DNA of 64,000 bases, from contig CANKYF010000002.1 in assembly GCA_947487895.1 (NCBI GenBank), forward strand, positions 1 through 64,000, read 5' to 3'. Under the pieces are notes generated by a model. That model was not told the origin of the DNA, made no database searches, and worked only from the letters and a program-made list of their open reading frames with translations. A program made the translations under genes and the position numbers. The stretch's first letter is position 1, and the number at the start of each line of letters is the position of its first letter. The DNA is from an uncultured Flavobacteriaceae bacterium. GTDB lineage: Bacteria > Bacteroidota > Bacteroidia > Flavobacteriales > Flavobacteriaceae. Shown piece by piece: positions 13,401-20,073 of the stretch.

Positions 13401-15220
13401 ACGTAACAGTTACAGATGGATTTAATTGTTCATTTACAACTACCAATGTAGTAATTGTAGAACCAACAGAAGTTGACGCGACATTAGTTCAAGCAATGTC
13501 ACAAACTTGTACAGTAGATGCTTCTTTAACATTAAGTGCTACAGGAGGTACAGGGCCATATGATTATAGTGATACAGCTAATTTCACTACCATTACTGGG
13601 TCTTTTGCAACCTCAACTACATTTACTGTAATGCCAGGTACATATAGATATTATGTAAGAGATGCTAATGGATGTATAGCGACTGTTACAAATGATGTAG
13701 CTATAGATCCTTTAGAGGTGTTAACATTAGATATGGATACAACCAATTCAGCTGTTAATTGTGAAGGAGATCTAACAGGAACTATAATAGCAGATGCCCA
13801 AGGTGGTGTAGGTAGTTATGTATATGAATTACAAGATACTTTAGGTAATGCTATACCAGCAACACAAAACAGCCCAGGAGTATTTACAGAATTAGGTATT
13901 GGAAGCTATAGAGTATATGTAGTAAGTGGTGCAGATTGTTTCTACACTTCAGCAGATGTAACTATTGCTGCTCCAAGTCCTGCGCTTCAAGTAACACCTA
14001 ATGTAACCAATGTTAGTTGTTTTGGAGAAAATAGTGGTGTAATAGAAATGAATGTTGTCCCAGGCACTGGAACTGGAACTATTAAATATGCTATCTCCCC
14101 ACAATTAAATCAATTCTTTGAAGAACCTATTTTTGAAGATTTATTTGCAGGAGATTATCAGGTGGTAGTTCAAGATGAATTAGGATGTTTTGAAATACTA
14201 GACATTACTATTAGTGAGCCATTACCAGTATCAATGACTGTTGTACCAGGATCTATGATTCCTGAAGTATGTCAAGGAGATATGGACGGCGAGTTTAGTG
14301 TAGAAATTTCTGGAGGAACAATGCCATATAGTGTTGCTATAGATGATATTAATGGTCCTTATACAACTGGTGCAACAACCCAAACCGAATTCCTTTTTGA
14401 CAACTTATCTGGTGGAAACCATTTAGTTTATATAAGAGATGCTCAAGGTTGTGAAACAGAGTGGACAGTAAATATGCCAGAGTCTGTATTATTGGATCCA
14501 GAAGTTCAAGTTGACTACTGTACAGATGTAGCAGATGCTACAAGTAATACAGTTACTGTAACTATTGATGATAGTGTAGATCCTGCCGATGTAGATTATT
14601 CTTTAGATGGAACTAATTTCCAAACAAGCAATGTCTTTGTAGACGTAACTCCAGGAACTAATCTAACCATAACAGTAAGACACACTAATACCTGTGAACG
14701 TATGGTAACATTTGATGTTAACCAATATGATCCATTACAAATAGTACTCAATGATTCGCAAACTATTAATACAATAGAAGCGCAAGCAACTGGTGGTTCT
14801 GGTAACTATGAATATGCAGTAAGAAGAGTTAACGAAATTGATTTTGAACCTTATCAAGATACTGGTACATTTATTATTTATGAATCTGGAATTTATGAAG
14901 TTTCAGTTACAGATAGTAATGGTTGTGTTGCTAGTGCTGAACGCTATTTTGAATATATAGATGTATGTATCCCTAATTATTATACACCAGCCAATGGTAG
15001 TGGTGGTTGGGGACCTGGTTGTACATCTCAATATAGAGAACTTACTGTTGATATTTTTGATAGATACGGAAGAGTAATTGCAACCCTTAGAGTTGATGAT
15101 AAATGGAATGGTGATTATAACGGAAAACCATTACCATCAGGAGACTACTGGTATGTGCTTAAATTAAACGACCCAAGAGATAACAGGGAATTTGTTGGTC
15201 ACTTTACATTGTATAGATAA
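1412..15220 (+). CDS. Giant SprB-repeat cell-surface adhesin with T9SS type B sorting domain
   Basis: A 4602-residue secreted protein. I chose ATG 1412 over the TTG nine bases upstream because MNKTTYVKYSIVAILLLLG...VFAQ is a clean signal peptide. Residues ~26-360 form an all-beta N-terminal region; ~363-510 is a DUF11-type domain (VDLGDQLTYVIGFENTGND); ~530-590 is Ig/PKD-like (YSWSTSPSG). From ~725 to ~4515 there are roughly forty SprB-type repeats of 75-100 residues, each with a GG.PPYEYS strand and an AGTYTITVRDANGC closing motif. Residues ~1188-1392 interrupt the array with an unrelated beta domain. The last ~84 residues (CIPNYYTP...VDIFDRYGRVI...GHFTLYR) are the gliding-associated type B C-terminal signal for T9SS. 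The PorP/SprF gene 11 nt downstream is the usual partner for export or anchoring. The likely role is gliding or surface attachment, by analogy with SprB; the ligand is unknown. Confidence 0.9.
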   Translation: MNKTTYVKYSIVAILLLLGVQVFAQNLVPFSPRYDQAIKGDMLLIGNSNVGIHVTNPYNGTDSNDRLDAAVYVDVDSDPTTFNSSTADLDVPDISGGCYQVVHASLYWSAVVNGTEPISDVKFRTPGSTSYVDITGTQVYYQNATSNSNSNVYVYHHDVTDIITALPNAEGTYGVANISSLVGPKPNAEGLSAGWSLFVIYEDPTLTSKYITSFDGFTRITSTINETFPITGFQTIPTGPVRAKFAFSTIEGDQRWTGDYLQINGTTIDATNNAGTVIRPSNNFFNSTVSVIDPINNTPELFFDRNPAGTNTLGFDAGIINIPNAGNTIIGNGDTSASIRLGSNIDIYYYYFSAFSIEIIAPNIVLTKLVFDEDDNDAEGQTVDLGDQLTYVIGFENTGNDHATNFTIRDILPVNTVFDYPTDLELLPPGVTVQNYNPATREIIFAIDNSVVEEGDPRLDIRFNVRVVETCSLLDDACSNIVDNQAYATYQGTINSTFVISDDPSFNTNTGCLITPRATNFLADLDCEFREEVVLCGDTVELTAGAGYDSYSWSTSPSGTPVIGTGQSITVNAVGTYYVHNEAIAPCQDIDQIFDVITYGAGVPNPVIPFADQVVICPNDGVELPNFFLCGGTDSRDIRTGITDASSIIWEVLDEGSCTAVTNQDCANTDDACTWNQVHTGENYIADTEGQYRLTINYQGGCFNQYYFNVYRNILTPTAVPSDIFCTTPGGIVVNGVPSGYEYSIDGTNYQTGNTFSITTPGIYTAYVRQIGVSPNPCIFVVPDLIVRERNFNVSTRVLQPLCHDDFGRIIVAANDVRPQYFFSIYEGATLINSVGPIANNNYLFNNLDAGTYTINVSTEDGCVFSGDVDIVAPPLLEATVALTDPLTCENGELTVYPQGGTPPYFYFVNSTTVFQSTPIIDVTAAGTYNITVVDNNNCSTDITIDVDAIAPPVFSVSDTDILCYNDDNGEIVFNVTNANGNTLEYSIDNGVTFVTNSTFSNLSAGTYQTQIRYTVGDDECLTTVEDIEITQPDAAVTASAGVSELAGCGPAGEGRLRITNPQGGVPPYEYSFDNQATWVTTNEAYFTPGSYTLYIRDANGCIYPMPDIVLDPEPVPPSLNIDTPDYNCDGTANSTVIVNNPGGASYEYTYLLDGVENPNTADPTTFLNVPDGSHTITVQYRLLDVPTFSNLLIEDFGFGSQSTTSPGIDFYTFESQQRPGSGRRNTSINDGEYSVTHNIVAPFAAWLNPVDHTTADRNTNGRYLVVNVGDPTTTAGISLDDNFYSQRINDIIPNQPIRVDVFLMNLIRSSRSLIVPDLMLGLVDPNTGTVVSSITTGDVPNNEQWNEYNLTLDPGTFTSLDFVVRTNIFGISGNDVAIDDISVFQLPTSCVTEVNLPFVIDSGNAFTAQIVSATDVTCSGADDGSITLDVRNFDTTNGYEYSLDGTNWNTETTSPFTITGLSDGNYTVEVRYDNTNTCNFSFNQVINTPNAVDVTATATDVTCLANATVTAVGTGGTIPYTYELLDAATSTLVTNFPTSGILTNVLPGNYLVRITDANNCQSVTVNTLNISAPTDPTATIDVTSDYCYDPVNGATLVVSASGGLAPYEYNINGGAFTTNNTFNSLTPGTYTIIVRDANGCNFTIATQTIAPQIQLSALLTKGLDCSATPDGIITLTTTGGTSAFTYEVNFNGSGYTTITGTPSPYTVTTAGTYEFRVTDSQGCTADSSVITVNPITNPTATLTTVNPTCNGDTNGSIQIIPSGGSGTYEFSFNGSAFTTTSFYDNLAAGTYNYEVRDDNECIFSSSVTLTAPNTLQATASVTPFICDTNNVTQSATITINAPTGGTSPYQYSFNGSGYSATNTLTVSDTGSNQTINWFVRDAQGCIVNGSETLQALNPPTDLNITATTVTCLATTSDVTLTATNGVGTLAYTIEAPASATTNVTGATSGIFTGLLPDTYIFRVTDANGCYYDESFTVTPVTPIAVTGIVISDVLCSGGNTGAIEFTVSGNTGAYTYTLTGTGTDVQSGNTIDYTNLVAGTYTINVTDPTTGCTDSFTATINEPANPLTFTETSTNVFCTNDVSQITVTVNGGTPNYTYAAVVSGAGAPASGAYSSSNVITVDTNSATDLVWDVYVRDVNGCQTMNTVTITSDGLPTLDPIAQQCYDGSNITVTLSGTVSVGTAEYSMGSGYQASPTFTITGPGTYTFSIRDGNNCTVTQTLVVEPQIQLSALLTKGLDCTASPDGVITLTTSGGDGSYTYEVDTGSGFTTITGAPSPYTAATAGTYVFRVTDSQGCTADSTVVVNPITNPTVSESHTDPTCNGDTNGTITLTASGGDAPYEYSIDGGATYVNTNVFGGLGAGSYEYIVRDSNQCTSATGVTVVLNDPDPIVGNVLMNPIECNVNTPGSFDVSVTSGGVAPYTYILYDSSFTVLATHTETGSAPTTPHNFGGLTFGDYHITILDANNCEYRISDRIETPPFLDINGFVDSNNCATGVDYTVDTSGGIGPYIYSIFGQPASASPPTASTSYTFGGLLHGVTYFLQVEDANGCISIHEAVMPPPPSGIEITGTTTTDVNCFGDNNGTLNFTVENYDVTVTDINYQILDALTLLPVAPAINGTLTGPAGGPVSNSITTLPAGNYVLQATEATGTLCSNTYTFTIGQPIQALNASAVATPANCNAGAQVNITATGGTGPYTYEAGAVGFTAGAGDVAPTTNNVLVLDDAIRLNWEILVTDANGCEFRFTESITRDANPTISPVVDQCYIGSDLTVTLSGTTFNGSATYSMDGITFQASPTFTISAPGTYTFTIQDDNGCTASTVYTVQPQLQLLAALTKDLDCTVTPDAIITLTPSGGTSTYTGYEVNYNGGGFVAIPGTPYTATAAGTYEFRVTDSQPCSAISNTIRIDPLVNPTANETHIDVSCNGGNNGSITVTASGGVGPYEYSNDNGSSFQTSNVFSGLVAATYNIVVRDSKSCISIAVPVTIDEPTAVGGSPILTQSLSCGTGNATQSAIITITGSGGTPPYMYSYDGGTNYTTDNTYTTNLAGPVTIFVRDANGCVSPGIIENIPALDPPTDLDFSSAPITCLATTTDVTLTATDGVGPLAYAILSPASATTNVTGATTGIFTGLTPDTYMFEVTDANGCTYQESYTISPVTNITVSEQLINNVTCNGAGDGAVTFTVGDFSGTYSYTINGGVPVTAQTATTIPLTGLAPATYTIIVTDDTTGCTDTTDVIVSEPSPVSLLEAANINANCNLGAQVAVTTNGGTAPYTYAFVQDGVAPTPGDYTTSDSRVLDPTVNTAWDVYVLDVNGCSDMIDVTVTTDPLPSATIPPFASNQCNLTGPYTFTVASPTGIAPFDYSIDGGMSYQTSPTFAVNTPGTYTVTMRDGNGCTIDIPATIDIYTGLDLTPAITTLPSCSDDDGVVTVTGSGGSGTYAYSISPNPASITLTGNVFSGVPSGTYTITITDPVTTCTDSEVVVLDAATPVTFTTTPEDVSCNGASDGVITVNLPVTNDNPIYSYEITAGPLTRASQSSNIFADLPAGTYTILVTSGRGCSLSQDETVGEPNPITVPAPTVVEYACTAGTNTSNLATITVTGVTGGSGTYTNYEFIRGGSRVQFSTSNVYSEADLLGGAYTINVFDENGCVGTTTATIQPFISIDNINITVDTPITCTNDEDIIVTVTSTGGTPTNLEYTVEDTDGTNVGLNYNQTNNTGVFTALPIGNYLITVTNLDTSCSIQTVHTILDPNTFDLMIDSVVNVTCFNDTNGSANITFIDRAPTPTDESGAFNYTVTDMSGATVATGTNTDAGPITIGSLESGTYTVTASLVNTPFCTVNRNFTIEAPTEELQILETHTEITCVTGNNDGTILASATGGWPGPYGYQLELGATIVSAYSDVFNFSGLTAGTYTVRVRDSQNCIASTTVTLVNPVPITADILATPTTLACFGDDNASITVSNVVGGQGSNYSYTLNTVLPIVSASGPQTSPVFNNLAAGTYNVTVTDGFNCSFTTTNVVIVEPTEVDATLVQAMSQTCTVDASLTLSATGGTGPYDYSDTANFTTITGSFATSTTFTVMPGTYRYYVRDANGCIATVTNDVAIDPLEVLTLDMDTTNSAVNCEGDLTGTIIADAQGGVGSYVYELQDTLGNAIPATQNSPGVFTELGIGSYRVYVVSGADCFYTSADVTIAAPSPALQVTPNVTNVSCFGENSGVIEMNVVPGTGTGTIKYAISPQLNQFFEEPIFEDLFAGDYQVVVQDELGCFEILDITISEPLPVSMTVVPGSMIPEVCQGDMDGEFSVEISGGTMPYSVAIDDINGPYTTGATTQTEFLFDNLSGGNHLVYIRDAQGCETEWTVNMPESVLLDPEVQVDYCTDVADATSNTVTVTIDDSVDPADVDYSLDGTNFQTSNVFVDVTPGTNLTITVRHTNTCERMVTFDVNQYDPLQIVLNDSQTINTIEAQATGGSGNYEYAVRRVNEIDFEPYQDTGTFIIYESGIYEVSVTDSNGCVASAERYFEYIDVCIPNYYTPANGSGGWGPGCTSQYRELTVDIFDRYGRVIATLRVDDKWNGDYNGKPLPSGDYWYVLKLNDPRDNREFVGHFTLYR
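6368..11617 (+). repeat. Higher-order repeat within the adhesin gene
   Basis: Three blocks begin with the same landmark (Q-I/L-Q-L-x-A-L-T-K-x-LDC) at 6368, 8090 and 9887, spaced 574 and 599 codons apart. A degenerate fourth start lies near 11617 (TGLDLTPAI). Blocks one and three match unit by unit: NPT...CNG, ATQSA.ITI, PPTDL...TCLATT.DVTLTA, then PVT, then a unit with a W-D/E-V/I-x-V-x-D-x-NGC end, then QCY/QC...S.TYSMG. Block two keeps the first two and last units but differs in the middle. This indicates duplication of whole multi-repeat blocks. Confidence 0.75.
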
Positions 15221-15231
15221 AAAAAAATAAA

Positions 15232-16209
15232 ATGCAAAAAATCCTCTCATATTTCTTATTTTTATTCATAGTAACAAGCTATGGACAAGAGCTTAATTTA
15301 CCTGTATTTACGCAGTATTTAGCAGATAATAATTTTGTTATTTCACCTACTTATGCAGGTATTGGCGATAATGTTAAAGTTAGAGCTAATGGGCTAAGTC
15401 AATGGGTGGGTATTAAAAATGCTCCGCAAAACCAATCTTTTTATGGCGATGTAAGAATTGCAGATAGAACAGGAATAGGAGTATCATTTTATAATGACAG
15501 CAACGGTAATACTTATCAATTAGGAGGTAAGTTTTCATTTGCACATCATTTGATTCTAGACTATTATGCTAAGATGTATTTATCCTTAGGGATATCTTAT
15601 AATCTTAATACTATAAGATTTGATACAGGCAATTTTTCTAATGGAAATGACACTCCTGTTATACTTCCTGCTGGTGTTACTGATGCGACAACAACAAATC
15701 ATAATTTTGACGTTGGAGCACTATTTAGATTAAAAGGTTATTTTTTAAGTTTTAATGTGAATAATATTTTAAACAAAAATTTTGAAGCTTTTTTAGCAGG
15801 AAGCGAACCAGAATTACTTTTAAACTATCAGGCTTATACAGGGTATACCATTTTAGGTCCAAAAAAATCTGGTTTAGAGTTTGAACCTTCAATATTTTAT
15901 CAAATGTTTACCAGTGATAAGCGTTCTTCTACAGATGTAAATTTTAAAGTAAGAAAGTTCAATAGAAAAGAAGATTATATCTGGGGAGGTATTTCCTATA
16001 GATTTTTAAATGATCAGTTTTTTAAACCACTAAATATTGGTCCAATGGCTGGGTTTAAGAAGTCTTCATTCTATTTTGGGTATTCTTACCAAATAACAGC
16101 CAATGGCTTATCTGCATACAACTCTGGAACTCATATGGTGACACTTGGCATAGATTTTCTTCAAGGGCTTAGTAATTGTCCTTGTACTCAAGATCCTGTA
16201 CATCATTAA
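15232..16209 (+). CDS. PorP/SprF family type IX secretion outer-membrane protein
   Basis: 325 residues. It has a signal peptide (MQKILSYFLFLFIVTSYGQE), then the family's opening LPVFTQYLADNNFVISPTYAGIGDNVKVR and a barrel of alternating aromatic strands typical of PorP/SprF. It starts 11 nt after the adhesin stop, so the two are almost certainly one transcript. In Flavobacterium johnsoniae SprF is needed to put SprB on the surface, and PorP/SprF-like proteins are thought to hold type B CTD cargo at the outer membrane. By that precedent this protein should be the dedicated partner of the adhesin upstream. The specific pairing is inferred from position. Confidence 0.92.
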   Translation: MQKILSYFLFLFIVTSYGQELNLPVFTQYLADNNFVISPTYAGIGDNVKVRANGLSQWVGIKNAPQNQSFYGDVRIADRTGIGVSFYNDSNGNTYQLGGKFSFAHHLILDYYAKMYLSLGISYNLNTIRFDTGNFSNGNDTPVILPAGVTDATTTNHNFDVGALFRLKGYFLSFNVNNILNKNFEAFLAGSEPELLLNYQAYTGYTILGPKKSGLEFEPSIFYQMFTSDKRSSTDVNFKVRKFNRKEDYIWGGISYRFLNDQFFKPLNIGPMAGFKKSSFYFGYSYQITANGLSAYNSGTHMVTLGIDFLQGLSNCPCTQDPVHH

Positions 16210-16372
16210 GATGAGTAGATTTTTGGGTAGAAGAGAAAAGTTATAGTTTAATGTATTAGCAAGACTTATAGTGGATAGCACTAACTCAAGAAAGCATATA
16301 ACAACCAAATATTTTAAAGGAAATTTAAAAGACTACAACTCTTCTTTTTATACTTAATTAGATATATTTGTT

Positions 16373-16380
16373 AGGACATT
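16373..16380 (+). promoter_or_regulatory. Candidate -7 box for ppk1-ppx
   Basis: TATATTTG is an exact match to the Bacteroidota -7 consensus TAnnTTTG and lies 13 nt before the ppk1 ATG. No TTG is found 17-23 nt upstream, so the -33 element is missing or weak. Confidence 0.35.
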
Positions 16381-16393
16381 AATCCTTGCACAT

Positions 16394-18457
16394 ATGATTG
16401 CTACCGAAACAGCAACAAATACATATATTAATAGAGAAATAAGTTGGTTACAGTTTAACGCCAGAGTACTACAAGAAGCTTCAGATGAACGAGTACCATT
16501 AATAGAAAGACTAAGGTTTTTAGGAATCTTTTCTAATAATTTGGATGAATTTTTTAAAGTACGCTATGCTACTGTTAAACGTATTGTAGAAGCCGGAAGA
16601 GGTGGTAAAAATCAACTGGGTGGTATTAAAGCTAAAGAACTTCTTGAAATTATTACCCAAATAGTAATTAAACAGCAGACCAAAAGCATAGAGATTTTAA
16701 ATGAAATTGATGAAAAACTTAAGGAAGAAAATATTTTTATAATAGATGAAACACAGGTTGATAGCCACCAGCATGATTTTATTAAAAAATACTATTTTCA
16801 GAATGTCAGTTCTTCTTTGGTGACTATTGTCTTAAGTGATTCTTTAGAGCTTCCAAATTTAAAAGATAGTGCAGCTTATTTAGCGGTTAAAATGTTAATG
16901 GAAGATGGTTCAAAACAATTTGCATTGATAGAAATACCTAAAAGTGTTAAACGTTTCATTGAACTACCAAAACAAGAAGATAAAAACTATATAATAATGT
17001 ATGATGATATGTTGAGGTATTGCTTAAGCGATATTTTTGACATTTTTGATTACAAGTCTATTTCGGCGCATATGATTAAAATTACAAGAGATGCCGAATT
17101 AGATTTTGATAGTGACTTAAGTAAAAGTTTTATTGATAAAATATCTGATAGTGTTAAGCATCGTCAAATAGGTGACCCTGTGCGTTTTGTATATGATAAA
17201 ACTATTGATGAAGATACGCTAGAGTATTTAATGACTAAAATGAACATTGAAAATACCGATAGTATTATTCCTGGTGGGCGTTATCATAACAAGAGAGATT
17301 ACATGAGTTTTCCTAGTATGGGAAGAACAGATTTAATGTATGATAAAATTGAACCTTTACCTGTAAAAGGATTAAGCTTAAGAAGTAGCCTTATAAAAAC
17401 TATAGATGAAAAAGATTATTTAGTTCATACACCATACCATTCTTTTAAATACATAGTTAAGTTTTTACATGAAGCAGCTTTAGACCCTAAAGTAAAAACC
17501 ATTAAGATTACTATTTATAGATTAGCTGAAATATCTCATGTAGCTAGTGCGCTAATTAATGCGGCAATTAATGGTAAAGCTGTTACAGTTTCAATTGAGT
17601 TAAGAGCTCGTTTTGATGAAGAAGCCAATATTAAATATGCTAACCTAATGAAAGATGAGGGTATCAATCTTATTTTTGGTGTACAAGGTCTTAAAGTTCA
17701 CAGTAAAATGTGCGTAATTGAGCGAGAAGAAGGGAAAAAGATAAAACGTTATGGTTTTATTAGCACAGGTAATTTTAATGAATCTACAGCGAAAATCTAC
17801 ACAGATTATACCTTGTTTACAGCTAATCAAGGTATTTTAAAAGATGTGAATAAGATTTTTAATTTCTTTGATATTAACTATAGAATTTACACCTACAAAC
17901 ACCTATTAGTATCTCCACATTATACTCAAAAAGGAGTATTTAAACTAATAGATCAGGAAATTGAAAAGTCTAAAAAAGGTGAACAAGGCTATATAAGACT
18001 TAAAATGAATAGTGTATCTAGCTATATTATGGTAGATAAACTTTATGAAGCTAGTAATGCTGGGGTTAAAATAGATATGATTGTTCGTGGTATATGTTGC
18101 TTAATACCTGGTATTGAGGGTATGAGCGAAAACATTCAGGTAATAAGTGTCATAGATAAATTTTTAGAGCACCCAAGAGTATATATCTTTGGGAAAGGTG
18201 ATGATGCTCAGGTTTATATTTCCTCTGCAGATTGGATGAGCAGAAATATTGAGAATAGAGTAGAAGTAAGTTGCCCTATTTATGATGAAGATGTAAAACA
18301 AGAAATTTTAGATACTTTTAATATTTGTTGGAGTGACAATGTTAAGGCGAGGTTGATAAATACTCCTAATGAAAATGAATACAGAAAAAATGATAATCAA
18401 GAAGTAAGATCGCAAATTGCTATCTACGATTATTATTTAGACAAGCTTAAAAACTAA
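16394..18457 (+). CDS. ppk1: Polyphosphate kinase 1
   Basis: 687 residues, the normal length for PPK1, which makes inorganic polyphosphate from ATP reversibly through a phosphohistidine. The N domain opens with YINREISWLQFNARVLQEA and NNLDEFFKVR, both diagnostic. The two phospholipase-D-like C domains follow: HTPYHSF, VKTIKITIYRL, then VHSKMCVIERE with the catalytic His, GFISTGNFNE, and later SADWMSRNIENRVE. The exopolyphosphatase gene begins one base after the stop, so synthesis and breakdown of polyphosphate are co-transcribed. Confidence 0.97.
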   Translation: MIATETATNTYINREISWLQFNARVLQEASDERVPLIERLRFLGIFSNNLDEFFKVRYATVKRIVEAGRGGKNQLGGIKAKELLEIITQIVIKQQTKSIEILNEIDEKLKEENIFIIDETQVDSHQHDFIKKYYFQNVSSSLVTIVLSDSLELPNLKDSAAYLAVKMLMEDGSKQFALIEIPKSVKRFIELPKQEDKNYIIMYDDMLRYCLSDIFDIFDYKSISAHMIKITRDAELDFDSDLSKSFIDKISDSVKHRQIGDPVRFVYDKTIDEDTLEYLMTKMNIENTDSIIPGGRYHNKRDYMSFPSMGRTDLMYDKIEPLPVKGLSLRSSLIKTIDEKDYLVHTPYHSFKYIVKFLHEAALDPKVKTIKITIYRLAEISHVASALINAAINGKAVTVSIELRARFDEEANIKYANLMKDEGINLIFGVQGLKVHSKMCVIEREEGKKIKRYGFISTGNFNESTAKIYTDYTLFTANQGILKDVNKIFNFFDINYRIYTYKHLLVSPHYTQKGVFKLIDQEIEKSKKGEQGYIRLKMNSVSSYIMVDKLYEASNAGVKIDMIVRGICCLIPGIEGMSENIQVISVIDKFLEHPRVYIFGKGDDAQVYISSADWMSRNIENRVEVSCPIYDEDVKQEILDTFNICWSDNVKARLINTPNENEYRKNDNQEVRSQIAIYDYYLDKLKN

Positions 18458-18458
18458 T

Positions 18459-19364
18459 ATGCTTTCAATTGAAAAATATGCGGCAATTGATATTGGTTCA
18501 AATGCCGTAAGATTACTTATATCTAACATTATAGAAGAAACTGGTAAGCCAGCAAAATTTAAAAAAAACTCTTTAGTTAGGGTTCCTATACGTTTAGGAG
18601 CAGATGTCTTTTTAAGCAATAAAATTTCTGATGCTAATAAAGAACGCATGGTAGACACTATGTTGGCTTTTAGATTACTTATGAAATCTCATAAAGTGAA
18701 AAAATACAAAGCCTGTGCTACATCAGCTATGAGAGAGTCTGAAAACGGAAAGGAAGTTGTAGATACCATATTTAAGGAAGCAGGTATTAAAATTGATATC
18801 ATAGATGGAGAAGAGGAAGCAAAAATTATAGCTGCTACAGATTTAAATAAATTTATAAACCCTACTAAAACTTATTTATATGTAGATGTAGGTGGTGGTA
18901 GTACTGAGTTTACTGTAATTAGTAACGGGATACAAAAAGCATCAAAATCATTTAAAATTGGTACTGTAAGATTGCTTAATAACATGGTAAAAGATGATGC
19001 TTGGGGAAAACTTGAAAAATGGATTAAAAATCATACTTCAGAATATCACAAAATTAGAGTTTTAGGATCTGGAGGTAACATTAATAAAATTTTCAAAGTA
19101 TCTGGAAAAGCTATAGGTAAGCCTCTAACATACTTTTATTTAACGAGTTACTATAAAACCCTACAGAGTTATACCTACGAAGAAAGGATTACCGAATTAG
19201 AACTTAATCAAGATAGGGCAGATGTAATTATTCCTGCTATGAGAATATACCTTTCTGCAATGAAATGGAGTAAATCAAAGCATATTTATGTGCCAAAGAT
19301 TGGGTTATCAGATGGTATTATTAAAAGCATATATTACGATACTGTTTCTAGCAATACACAGTAA
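18459..19364 (+). CDS. Ppx/GppA family exopolyphosphatase
   Basis: 301 residues, the short form with only the two actin-like ATPase subdomains; it lacks the C-terminal helical domains of the ~510-residue E. coli Ppx. It begins YAAIDIGSNAVRLLI, the family's phosphate-1 motif, and has ATSAMRES and LYVDVGGGSTEFTVI (phosphate-2). It removes terminal phosphates from polyphosphate, or from pppGpp in the GppA branch; the two cannot be separated here. The start overlaps nothing but follows ppk1 by one base, which implies translational coupling and favours a polyphosphatase role. Confidence 0.9.
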   Translation: MLSIEKYAAIDIGSNAVRLLISNIIEETGKPAKFKKNSLVRVPIRLGADVFLSNKISDANKERMVDTMLAFRLLMKSHKVKKYKACATSAMRESENGKEVVDTIFKEAGIKIDIIDGEEEAKIIAATDLNKFINPTKTYLYVDVGGGSTEFTVISNGIQKASKSFKIGTVRLLNNMVKDDAWGKLEKWIKNHTSEYHKIRVLGSGGNINKIFKVSGKAIGKPLTYFYLTSYYKTLQSYTYEERITELELNQDRADVIIPAMRIYLSAMKWSKSKHIYVPKIGLSDGIIKSIYYDTVSSNTQ

Positions 19365-19466
19365 AATTTTGCACTTTACCCCTTAAAATGTAAGATTTTA
19401 ATATTATGATATATATTCGTACTCCTAATAAATACTATTGAATATTAGGCCCAAATTTATTTACTT

Positions 19467-20063
19467 ATGAAAAAAATTATACTTTGTACATTACTACTTG
19501 TATTTTCTGTTTATGGTTTTTCTCAAGAACCAACTATAGATTCTACACAAGTTTCTACAAAACAAAAGAAAGAAGGTTTTGTTTTTAAAGGCGTTAAATA
19601 CGGAGTAAGAGGTGGTTATAACATTTCAAACTTAGATTTTGAAGAAGGCTCAAGCACAAGTTTAGCCAATAAACATAGAAATAGTTTCTATTTTGGTTTT
19701 TTTGCTTATATAGGATTGACAAAAACGGTATCCTTAGTACCGGAACTTCAATTTTCTTCTGAAGGAGCTAACGATGAAAGATTACATTTAGATTATATTC
19801 AGGCGCCATTGCTTTTAAGAGTGAGATTAAACAATAAATTTCATTTAACCGGTGGTGGTCAAATAGGTTTAAAAGTACATAAAGTTGATGATGGTATTAA
19901 AACCTTTGCTTATTCTGCAGTTGGAGGTTTAGAATATAGAATAAACCATGTTCTTTTTGCAGATGCACGTTATACATATGGATTAACCAATGTGTTTGAT
20001 GATCATACAGGTTTATCTGGAAAAAACTCAAACATTCAGATTGGTATTGGTTATAAGTTTTAA
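19467..20063 (+). CDS. Small outer-membrane beta-barrel protein (PorT-like)
   Basis: 198 residues with a signal peptide (MKKIILCTLLLVFSVYGFSQ). The mature part reads as an eight-stranded barrel of the PorT/OmpW-like type common in Bacteroidota: VKYGVRGGYNISNLDF, FYFGFFAYIGL, SLVPELQFSSEGAN, LDYIQAPLLLRVRL, and a terminal NIQIGIGYKF ending in the aromatic residue used for barrel insertion. The specific function is unknown. It has its own 102-nt upstream gap and is convergent with miaE, with 10 nt between stops. Confidence 0.8.
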   Translation: MKKIILCTLLLVFSVYGFSQEPTIDSTQVSTKQKKEGFVFKGVKYGVRGGYNISNLDFEEGSSTSLANKHRNSFYFGFFAYIGLTKTVSLVPELQFSSEGANDERLHLDYIQAPLLLRVRLNNKFHLTGGGQIGLKVHKVDDGIKTFAYSAVGGLEYRINHVLFADARYTYGLTNVFDDHTGLSGKNSNIQIGIGYKF

Positions 20064-20073
20064 TTAGAACTAT

